Shown here piece after piece: positions 35,216-42,636 of a stretch of DNA of 52,999 bases; position 1 is the first letter of the stretch; each line of letters begins with the position of its first letter. The notes under the pieces are model-generated. The model was not told the origin of the DNA, searched no databases, and saw nothing but the letters and a program-made list of their open reading frames with translations. The stretch spans positions 1-52,999 of the forward strand of contig JAHEJI010000012.1 in NCBI GenBank assembly GCA_024638965.1. The letters are read 5' to 3'. Origin of the DNA: Planctomycetaceae bacterium (GTDB lineage: Bacteria; Planctomycetota; Planctomycetia; Pirellulales; Pirellulaceae). The translations under genes and the position numbers were made by a program.

Positions 35216-36649
35216 ATGAATCGAATATTAAAAATCAGTTTTTGCTTTCTTTGTTTGAGTTTGACCTGTTTATGGATGTGCGACGAAACTGTCGCACAGC
35301 GAGGGCGCGGAGGTGGTGGACGTGGCGGCGCTAGCCGTGGAGGGGGAGCTAGGAGCCGACCATCGCCAAGTCGTTCAATGAGCCGGCCGTCGGCCGGACG
35401 CTCTCCGTCAATGAGCCGACCCTCGGCTGGACGACCATCAATGAGCCGACCCTCACCAGGTCGTCCGTCAACTGGGAGACCGTCGACGGGTCGTCCTTCG
35501 ACGGGTCGTCCTTCGACGGGCCGTCCTTCGACAGGACGACCGTCAACAGGACGACCGTCAACAGGACGGCCTTCAACAGGACGGCCTTCGACGGGACGAC
35601 CTTCAACCGGCCGACCCTCGCAGGGACAACTCAATAACTTTCTAAACCTTGATCGACCGTCAACTCGCCCCGGAACGCGACCTGGTGGTGGAGCTGCAGG
35701 TGATTTCTTGCAAGACCGCCCCTCAGCTGGAACACGGCCCGCTCCAGGGGCTGGAAACCGACCGACCCAATTGCCGGAAGCCGGACGACCTGGGACACGA
35801 CCGCCTGGAACTGGCACTCGACCGCCAGGGGCGGGTACGCGGCCACCAGGCACACGACCACCGGGCGCAGTTCGGCCGCCAGGACAACGTCCTCCTGGAG
35901 CTCGACCACCGGGGCACCGTCCCGGCCAGCGACCACCGGGCGCACGCCCGCCGGGATACCGTCCGCCAGGAGCGCGACCACCTGGTTACCGACCACCCGG
36001 CTATCGACCGCCCCGCCCCGGTCACTTGCCGGCTTATGGTGGCGGATATTGGGGACGCCACCCGAACTATCGCTATCGATGGAACAACTACAACCGAAAC
36101 TGGTGGGCGGTTGCTACGGCCGGTGCGGTAACAGGTTGGTTGGCCAGTGGTATCAACAGTCAACCGGTCTATTATGACTACGGAACGAACCTTTATTACG
36201 AAGGGGACAACGTCTACTACGACGGCGAAGTTGTCGGCACAGCGGAGGAATACTCGCAGCAAGCTCAGGCGATAGTGCAAAGCGTTCCTGAAGTCGACCC
36301 GGAAAAAGTTGACTGGATGCCACTGGGTGTTTTTGCACTCACCGAGAATGAAGGATCGGCGGAAGATTCGACTCTGTTTTTGCAGTTAGCGATCAGCAAG
36401 GAAGGCATCATTGCTGGTACGTTCCAAAATACCGCGACCGATCATTCGTTCGAAGTGGAGGGTACGATTGACAAAGACAGCCAACGTGCGGCTTGGGGAC
36501 CGGTTGGAGAAAGCTGGCCGATTATGGAGACGGGTATCTACAATCTGACCGAAAACGAAGCTGGTGCTTTGCTTCACTTTGAAGATGGACAAACCCAGCA
36601 ATGGTCGATGATCCGATTGGATGAACCTGAGGAAACTGGCCAAAAATAG
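35216..36649 (+). CDS. Arg/Pro/Gly repeat protein with conserved C-terminal domain (mu-protocadherin-like)
   Basis: 477 residues. A hydrophobic N-terminus (ISFCFLCLSLTCLWMCDETV, then AQ) is probably a signal peptide. Residues 32-135 are Gly/Arg/Ser/Pro-rich and include ten RPSTG units (83-132). A second block with RPPGARPPGYRPPG-type repeats runs to about 275. Then comes YRYRWNNYNRNWWAVATAGA and a Tyr-rich stretch (YYDYGTNLYYEGDNVYYDG). The C-terminal domain (about 365-477) has two LTEN segments (FALTENEGSAED; YNLTENEAGALL). The layout matches proteins annotated in Rhodopirellula as mu-protocadherin-like cell-surface proteins. The strongly basic repeat suggests binding to acidic polymers. A strong terminator follows. 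Confidence 0.8.
   Translation: MNRILKISFCFLCLSLTCLWMCDETVAQRGRGGGGRGGASRGGGARSRPSPSRSMSRPSAGRSPSMSRPSAGRPSMSRPSPGRPSTGRPSTGRPSTGRPSTGRPSTGRPSTGRPSTGRPSTGRPSTGRPSTGRPSQGQLNNFLNLDRPSTRPGTRPGGGAAGDFLQDRPSAGTRPAPGAGNRPTQLPEAGRPGTRPPGTGTRPPGAGTRPPGTRPPGAVRPPGQRPPGARPPGHRPGQRPPGARPPGYRPPGARPPGYRPPGYRPPRPGHLPAYGGGYWGRHPNYRYRWNNYNRNWWAVATAGAVTGWLASGINSQPVYYDYGTNLYYEGDNVYYDGEVVGTAEEYSQQAQAIVQSVPEVDPEKVDWMPLGVFALTENEGSAEDSTLFLQLAISKEGIIAGTFQNTATDHSFEVEGTIDKDSQRAAWGPVGESWPIMETGIYNLTENEAGALLHFEDGQTQQWSMIRLDEPEETGQK
35462..35626 (+). repeat. 15-bp tandem repeat coding RPSTG
   Basis: Ten consecutive 15-bp units coding Arg-Pro-Ser-Thr-Gly and an eleventh coding RPSQG. Codon choices differ between units (CGT/CGA/CGG/AGA, TCA/TCG), with some neighbouring units identical (units 6 and 7), consistent with recent slippage or unequal exchange. 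Confidence 0.9.
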
Positions 36650-36669
36650 TACGTGTAAACCAAACTCCA

Positions 36670-36706
36670 AAAGCGCCCGCGCAAAATCTCGTGCCGCGGG
36701 CGCTTT
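36670..36706. terminator. Strong hairpin, probable terminator
   Basis: A 12-bp perfect stem AAAGCGCCCGCG (36670-36681) / CGCGGGCGCTTT (36695-36706) with a 13-base loop, ending in TTT, lies 20 bases after the stop of the repeat-protein gene. Confidence 0.75.
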
Positions 36707-36861
36707 CACGGTTCACGCAAGTCACTGGTAAACGTTGACTGAGAATCTTGATTCACGGGACCAATTCTCGGATTTGGCCAAGTCGATGAAACTTGTAACC
36801 TGATCCAAAGGTAATTCCTTTTCGGTACCCACCAATACAAAACTAGAGCAAGGAACACTCG

Positions 36862-38298
36862 ATGAATCTTTGGATGAAATCAACGATCCTGACCGTCATA
36901 TTGATTTGGGCTGGCTCGGCGTATTCTGCTCCGGTCAAGGCTCAAACAGCACCATGGCCTCAATTCCGTGGACCCGACGCCAATCCGATCGCTGAAAATT
37001 CGCGTCTACCCGATCGTTGGTCGACAACTGAAAACGTTGAGTGGCTTGCCGAGATTCCTGGTCGAGGTTGGTCGTCGCCGATTGTTGCCAATGGCAAGGT
37101 GTTTGTTACTACGGTTACGACCGATGGTAAATCAAAGCCGCCACAAACCGGTACCGATTACAGTAACGCGTATGTCGCCGAATTGATGAAACAGGGTCTC
37201 TCCGAAGAAGAAGTTGAAAAACGTGTGACCGAACGCGATATCGAACTGCCCAGCGAAGTCACGCTGCATTACTTTGTGTATTGCCTGGACGTCAATACCG
37301 GAAATGAGCTCTGGAACGACGAGTTTTACACGGGGAGACCTCCCCATGGTCGTCATCGCAAAAACAGCTTTGCCTCTGAAACGCCTGTGACCGATGGGAA
37401 TCATGTATATGTATACATCGCCAATCTTGGCCTGTTCGCTTACGACATGGACGGCAAACAGGTATGGACGACCAAAATGGATGCTCATCCGATTTATTTC
37501 GAATTTGGAACGGGCAGCTCGCCGGTTCTCTGCGAAGATTGTTTGATCATCGTTCATGACAATCAGGAACATTCATTTATCGCCGCTTACGACACAACGA
37601 ATGGCAAACAGATTTGGCAAACGGATCGTATCCCGCCGGAAAATGCACCAGAAGCCCTGCCGAAGTCCGGTTGGGTAACGCCGTTCATATGGAAGAATGA
37701 TGTGCGAACGGAAATTGTAACCATGAGTCCGGGCCAGGCGATTAGCTACGATACGAACGGCAAAGAGCTATGGCGAATGACCGGATTGACCGTTGCACCA
37801 GCCGCCAGTTCTTTTGCTTGTAAAGGATTGTTGTACCTGGACGGTGGTAAAACAAAGCCCATGTTTGCGATTCGCCCCGGCGCGATGGGCGATATTTCGT
37901 CCGCCGAAAATGGCGAGCCCAACGAATATGTGGTTTGGTCACGGCCAAGGGCCGGAACCTATATCCCAACACCTGTTGCATATCAAGGTGGATTGTACGT
38001 GGTCAATGACAATGGAATCGTCAGCCGGTTAGACGCCGAAACGGGCGATCAATCGTTTAAGTCAAGAATCAAAGCCAGCGGCGCGGATTTCACGACTTCA
38101 CCTTGGGCCTATAACGGCAAAGTTTTCTGTCTAAGTGAGCAGGGTGATACCTATGTGTTAGAAGCTGGCCAGGAATATAAACTGCTCCATGTCAATTCTC
38201 TTGGCGATCTGGCAATGGCGACGCCCGCTATCGTGGATGATCGGCTCTTAATCCGAACCGAGAAACACCTGTATTCGATGCGACGATCAAAAGAATAG
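36862..38298 (+). CDS. Secreted PQQ-binding-like beta-propeller protein
   Basis: 478 residues, with AAGGAA about 10 bases before the ATG. A signal peptide (STILTVILIWAGSAYSAPVK, then AQ) is followed by the planctomycete propeller opening WPQFRGPDANPIAENSRLPD and repeated blade segments ending in Trp or Gly-containing turns (YCLDVNTGNELWND, AYDTTNGKQIWQTD, SYDTNGKELWRMTG, SRLDAETGDQSFKS). No PQQ-dehydrogenase catalytic set is visible, so this is a PQQ-like fold rather than a demonstrated quinoprotein. It stands alone between a terminator and a convergent GNAT gene. Confidence 0.9.
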   Translation: MNLWMKSTILTVILIWAGSAYSAPVKAQTAPWPQFRGPDANPIAENSRLPDRWSTTENVEWLAEIPGRGWSSPIVANGKVFVTTVTTDGKSKPPQTGTDYSNAYVAELMKQGLSEEEVEKRVTERDIELPSEVTLHYFVYCLDVNTGNELWNDEFYTGRPPHGRHRKNSFASETPVTDGNHVYVYIANLGLFAYDMDGKQVWTTKMDAHPIYFEFGTGSSPVLCEDCLIIVHDNQEHSFIAAYDTTNGKQIWQTDRIPPENAPEALPKSGWVTPFIWKNDVRTEIVTMSPGQAISYDTNGKELWRMTGLTVAPAASSFACKGLLYLDGGKTKPMFAIRPGAMGDISSAENGEPNEYVVWSRPRAGTYIPTPVAYQGGLYVVNDNGIVSRLDAETGDQSFKSRIKASGADFTTSPWAYNGKVFCLSEQGDTYVLEAGQEYKLLHVNSLGDLAMATPAIVDDRLLIRTEKHLYSMRRSKE

Positions 38299-38381
38299 CG
38301 GAACGATGTTCCCGCGGATGAATCACGCAAAACGAATCTGTACTGGGTACCCGGTAGTCACCAGTATTCAGTCCTCTCCTT

Positions 38382-38876
38382 TTAACGCCCGGCGTAGCGC
38401 ATTAACGTAATGTCGTACCACTCGCCGTCCGGATATTGACGCCGCTGCTCGTCAATCGGCACGAAACCGAGAGTCGCATAGTAGGCAGGAAGAAAGTCGC
38501 TGACACAATCCAAATAGATCGCGGTTTTTTCGCCGCAGCGTTTTATCGCTTCGCGGATGGCGAATGCGCCGACTTCCTTTCCTCGGTGGTCGGGATGTGT
38601 AGCCAACGCCCGTATCATGGGAACCCGACCGAGCGTCAAAAACTCTGGCCAGTCGTCAAGTGACTCAAGGCGAAGTGTGATCAGCCCAACGATTTGCCCG
38701 GCCTCGATGACGACATAATTCGCGCCCTCGGATTGCCATTGACGATACGTTTGAAGTGTGGTTTTCGAGATTCTCTGGCGTCGCCCTTGTGTTTCGATCC
38801 AGGCCCCGACGCGGCCCAAAACTGCGAACGACTCTTCGACTCGTGAATCGTCTAACAGTGAAAATGTGAGGCTCAT
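38382..38876 (-). CDS. GNAT family N-acetyltransferase
   Basis: 164 residues. The acetyl-CoA-binding core reads MIRALATHPDHRGKEVGAFA, close to the R/Q-x-x-G-x-G/A motif of GNAT enzymes (here RGKEVG). It is followed by the terminal strand and helix CVSDFLPAYYATLGFVPIDE. The acceptor substrate is unknown. Its ATG overlaps the stop of the pyruvate-kinase-like gene (ATGA), so translation is probably coupled and the two proteins may work together. Confidence 0.88.
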   Translation of the reverse strand: MSLTFSLLDDSRVEESFAVLGRVGAWIETQGRRQRISKTTLQTYRQWQSEGANYVVIEAGQIVGLITLRLESLDDWPEFLTLGRVPMIRALATHPDHRGKEVGAFAIREAIKRCGEKTAIYLDCVSDFLPAYYATLGFVPIDEQRRQYPDGEWYDITLMRYAGR

Positions 38877-40840
38877 TTTGGCATGATCGGTGTTCGCGTG
38901 GCCATCTTTTGGTTTGTCGGCCAGATGTTGTCGGCTACGCGAAGACGCCGCAGCAACGGACGTTTCTTAGCTTGATGATCGCGCATACGTGTCAGGATGT
39001 CATCCAAAACATGAAGTGCCTTGAGGATGTGAGGCCCTTTGTTGAGCATCACACATTCGGCACGCACGCTCATCGCCGCGTCGGTGATCTCAGCGCGACT
39101 GGGCATTCCCTCTTTGGCAAGACCCTCGAGGACTTGTGTCGCCCAAACCACGGGCATGTGGGCAGCCTCGCACATCCAAAGGATTTCTTCCTGGACTTCA
39201 GCCATCCTTTGCCAGCCACATTCGACAAACAGATCTCCCCGAGCGATCATGACGCCCACCAACGGACTTCGCATCGCTGCCAACAACAGCAGCGGCAAAT
39301 TGGCGAACGCCTGTCGGTTTTCGATCTTCAAAACGATCGGCATTTCGGGACGGCCAAAATGATCCAATTCCGCCTGTAGTTGACGAATGTCTTCAGGGCG
39401 TCGGACAAACGAATAGCCGACGATATCGGCGTGGTTTACGATAAACTCCAAATCCTGCATGTCTTTTGCGGTCAAAGCCCCCAAGTTCAAATTCGTGTCC
39501 GGGAGGTTGATCCCCTTGTCCGGTCGTAGCTTTTCCCCACCGATTTTGGCAGACAAAATTTCGACAACCGCATGGTGGGAACGAGCGTCTTCGATTCTAC
39601 CCGTGATTTTTCCATCATCAAACAATATTCGCTGTCCCTTTTTCAGGTCTGCAAATACTTCGGGCAATGTGCAACCCACGTGTGCGTGTTGAACGAGGCG
39701 GCCCCGGTCGTCATATCGGGCGGGTCCACCACGTATCTCGGCGTCGCAGAGAATCAGACGATCACCCTGGCCAACGGAAATGTACGATTCATTGGCTTGG
39801 ATCGATCCAATCCGACCAACTGGATAATCGGCTCGGTTGCCGTCACGGTGAAAGAGTTTCAAGGTAGTTTCGGCTGTTAAATAAGCCGATCGATCAGCTT
39901 CGCCCCACACACCGGTGGTCGTCTTTTCAATCACACGAATCCTGCGTTTGCGACCACCGGCATCCACGAAACGGATCTCATCTCCGGCACCCACCCCGTC
40001 TAACCAATCGTCCAGCAGACGAACCGTAACGTCGGCCGGAACCGGAGGGTCGCTTGGCCGCTCGTCATACGTCATCCAAACCCGGGCAGGAACAAGCACG
40101 CGCCCCATCAAATCTCGTTTTGGTTTCCATCGCAGAACAGATTGAGCCTCACGTAGTTGTCCCGTACGCAGTTTCGGACCGCCCAAGTCCATGAGAATGC
40201 GGCACTTGCAATCCAGTTCGCTCTCGGCGCGCCGCAATTGCTCAATCATCTTCGACCACACCTGCGGGTCGTCGTGGGCACAGTTGATCCGCATGCAATC
40301 CATGCCCTGCGCGACAAGGTCACTCACGAGCGCGTAGCTGTCTGCCGCCTCAGAAGGCATCGTGACCATGATGTTGACACCACGGTTTCGTTCTACTGAG
40401 CCAAACAATTGCTTTGTACGATGTTGGATAAGTCTCGGCCCTGATTCGAAATCGACTGGCGGTGTGCAGCGGTGATCGTGCTGACTCCCGTTGTCGACTA
40501 ATCGCGACACTACATTCATCACTTGGTGCAAAGTCGCCAAAACGTGGGCTTCGCAACGTCCGAGCGACGAAAGTCCCTGCCTTGCCAGGGCATCTTGTAG
40601 GGTCCGCAAATCTTCGCGGCGCATCGCTAAAAAATGAAGCAAATTTCTCGCGCTGGCGTGCTGGTCGGGATGGAGTTCGTCGATCCAATTCTGGTGAGCT
40701 TGTTCCGCCTCCACCATTTGATCATGCAAACGTTTCGTCCCCTCAAGCAACTCGCGAAGAGTCACATCCTTCGCCTCGCCGTCGGCCATCAATCCCGAGG
40801 TAGTCATTTCCCGCATATTAGTCGTCACCATGGTTGACAC
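38873..40840 (-). CDS. Pyruvate-kinase-like protein with N-terminal helical extension
   Basis: 655 residues from a GTG at 40840; ATG 40831 is equally possible. Residues 1-150 form a helical extension (NLLHFLAMRREDLRTLQDAL; LSSLGRCEAHVLATLHQV) absent from standard pyruvate kinases. The kinase barrel starts at about 155 (VNIMVTMPSE, MRINCAHDD). It retains the catalytic Lys505 in VLKIENR, the metal-binding ARGDL (533-537) and TQ at 568-569. The usual SGETA is replaced by MLNKGPH, and MDLGGPKLRTG stands where DTKGPEIRTG is normal. The B domain is enlarged (about 230-440), and the C-terminal allosteric domain is missing. Kinase activity is plausible but uncertain. Confidence 0.85.
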   Translation of the reverse strand: MSTMVTTNMREMTTSGLMADGEAKDVTLRELLEGTKRLHDQMVEAEQAHQNWIDELHPDQHASARNLLHFLAMRREDLRTLQDALARQGLSSLGRCEAHVLATLHQVMNVVSRLVDNGSQHDHRCTPPVDFESGPRLIQHRTKQLFGSVERNRGVNIMVTMPSEAADSYALVSDLVAQGMDCMRINCAHDDPQVWSKMIEQLRRAESELDCKCRILMDLGGPKLRTGQLREAQSVLRWKPKRDLMGRVLVPARVWMTYDERPSDPPVPADVTVRLLDDWLDGVGAGDEIRFVDAGGRKRRIRVIEKTTTGVWGEADRSAYLTAETTLKLFHRDGNRADYPVGRIGSIQANESYISVGQGDRLILCDAEIRGGPARYDDRGRLVQHAHVGCTLPEVFADLKKGQRILFDDGKITGRIEDARSHHAVVEILSAKIGGEKLRPDKGINLPDTNLNLGALTAKDMQDLEFIVNHADIVGYSFVRRPEDIRQLQAELDHFGRPEMPIVLKIENRQAFANLPLLLLAAMRSPLVGVMIARGDLFVECGWQRMAEVQEEILWMCEAAHMPVVWATQVLEGLAKEGMPSRAEITDAAMSVRAECVMLNKGPHILKALHVLDDILTRMRDHQAKKRPLLRRLRVADNIWPTNQKMATRTPIMPK

Positions 40841-41169
40841 TCGCAGTTCTCTTGATCGTAAAGACTCCGACTCGTATTGACTGCAATATTTGGTCCAGTC
40901 AGCTGACTCAGCCGAGAATTTGCCGCTTCTTAACTTCCCAGCCCTGCGCGTCGTTTTTTTCCGGCCTTCTGTACCCCGCGCTGCTACCTACAGAATTGTA
41001 TCGCGCGCTTCGGTGTGCTGATCCGCACGCGTATGGAAGTGCTGTTTAGGTACTTTTTCACCTGACCGACTTGGCAAAAACGGAATGGCGGGCCCGCCTC
41101 CCCCGCGCGTTCCGCCTTTGTCGTCGAATTAAATCACGAAATCACAGCGTAACGGAAGGTTCTTCAACA
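40841..41169. other. Intergenic region upstream of the pyruvate-kinase-like gene
   Basis: 329 bases. It should contain the promoter of the minus-strand pyruvate-kinase/GNAT pair and the trailer of the DUF1501 gene. No RNA gene, repeat or convincing terminator was found; a short plus-strand frame at the left has no features of a gene. Confidence 0.5.
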
Positions 41170-42636
41170 TCAAGCCAGGATTTCCTTGATCACTTTTCCG
41201 TGCACGTCGGTTAAGCGACGATCGATTCCGTTGTGCCGCACGGTCAAACGAAGATGATCCAGACCCAGCAAGTGCAGGATCGTGGCGTGAATGTCGTAGA
41301 CTTGAGTCGGCTTGCCGCGGTCGAGAGGCTTGAAGCCCCATGGGTCGGATTCGCCGTGCGTGATACCCCCGCGAATACCGCCGCCGCATAACCAGTTGGT
41401 AAAAACATGCGGATTGTGATCGCGACCCGTGCTGCCTTGGGTTGAGGGCATCCGACCAAATTCGGTCGTCCACAAAATGATCGTGTCCTCCAGAAGTCCG
41501 CGCTGTTTTAGATCCGTGATCAAACCAGCTGTGCCCTTGGCCATTCCCCTGGCCAGAGGACCGTGGTCGCGAGCGATGTCCTCATGACTGTCCCAATTTC
41601 GGCGGGGGAAACTGTTGTCGTTTCCCGACCAGATTTGGACGAAACGGACGCCGCGTTCCAACAAACGACGGGCGATCAAACACTTGCGCCCAAAATACTC
41701 GGCTTCTTCCGGTGCGTTGATCGAATCGGGATATTCTGAACCAGTTCGATCCAAGCCATACAGCCTGAGGATATGTTCCGGTTCGTCCGCCATGTCGAGA
41801 GCCTCGGGGGCGCTTAATTGCATTCGCGCAGCAAGTTCGTAAGTCCGCAAACGCGATTCAAGACGTTCATCGCTGGGCCGCGAGTTCGCGAAACCGCGAT
41901 TCAATCGATCCAGCAGTTGGAGTCCGTCGCGGTGACTGGCAGGTGTTACAAGATCGCTGGGGGCAAACAGATCACTGATGGGTTGTTTCCGCTGTGGAAA
42001 AATTGCAGTGCCTTGACTACTGGTGGGCAAAAACGCCGCACCCCAGTTTTTCGGTCCGTTGCTGGCGAAGCCTCGATGATCGGGCAATACGACGAACGTC
42101 GGCAAATTTTCGTTCTCTGAACCGAGAGCATAACTGATCCACGAACCCATGCCCGGAAAACCGGGCCGCTGGAAACCCGTCGCCTGCAAGAGCGTTGCCT
42201 GGCTGTGGACACCGGTTTTGCCCGTCATGTTGTGGACAAATGCGATCTCATCGACACACGAGCCAAGATCGGCAACAACATCGCTGATCATCTTCCCCGA
42301 GTCGCCGTGTTGTTTGAATTTGAACGGGGACTTCATCCAGGGACCAAGTCCGTTCTGGAAAGCTTCTACTTTTTCGCCAAAGTCGGATGGTTCTCCGTGG
42401 TGTTTTTCAAGCGCCGGTTTGTAATCCCACAAATCGATATGGCTCGCCGCACCCGCCATGAACAGTTGCACGACTCGTTTGGCTCGTGGTGGATGGTGGA
42501 GCACTTTGACAAAACCTTTGGAACCGGTCTCTTGCGCACGCAGTTCACTAGCCAGCATCGACGTGAAAGCCAGCGAGCCGAACCCCCAAGCTGAGTCGAA
42601 TAAGAATTTTCGTCGTTGTAGGCCGCTAATCAACAT
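41170..42636 (-). CDS. DUF1501 family secreted protein
   Basis: 488 residues. A Tat-like N-terminus (LQRRKFLFDSAWGFGSLAFT) precedes the DUF1501 body: VVQLFMAGAASHIDLWDYKP near 55, SWISYALGSENENLPTFVVL near 165, ERGVRFVQIWSGNDNSFPRR near 335, and the late metal-site-like segment IILWTTEFGRMPSTQGSTGR followed by DHNPH. DUF1501 proteins share the alkaline phosphatase superfamily core, but their reaction is not known. The start overlaps the end of the DUF1549/DUF1553 gene by 11 bases, the canonical planctomycete pair. Confidence 0.93.
   Translation of the reverse strand: MLISGLQRRKFLFDSAWGFGSLAFTSMLASELRAQETGSKGFVKVLHHPPRAKRVVQLFMAGAASHIDLWDYKPALEKHHGEPSDFGEKVEAFQNGLGPWMKSPFKFKQHGDSGKMISDVVADLGSCVDEIAFVHNMTGKTGVHSQATLLQATGFQRPGFPGMGSWISYALGSENENLPTFVVLPDHRGFASNGPKNWGAAFLPTSSQGTAIFPQRKQPISDLFAPSDLVTPASHRDGLQLLDRLNRGFANSRPSDERLESRLRTYELAARMQLSAPEALDMADEPEHILRLYGLDRTGSEYPDSINAPEEAEYFGRKCLIARRLLERGVRFVQIWSGNDNSFPRRNWDSHEDIARDHGPLARGMAKGTAGLITDLKQRGLLEDTIILWTTEFGRMPSTQGSTGRDHNPHVFTNWLCGGGIRGGITHGESDPWGFKPLDRGKPTQVYDIHATILHLLGLDHLRLTVRHNGIDRRLTDVHGKVIKEILA

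Noticed and set aside
35062..35853. Long open frame on the minus strand opposite the RPSTG repeat
   Set aside because: It exists because the repeat has no stop codons in either strand; the plus-strand gene has a signal peptide and a conserved C-terminal domain.
38341..38368. Imperfect inverted repeat after the PQQ-like gene
   Set aside because: Arms match only partly and no T-run follows; not enough for a terminator call.
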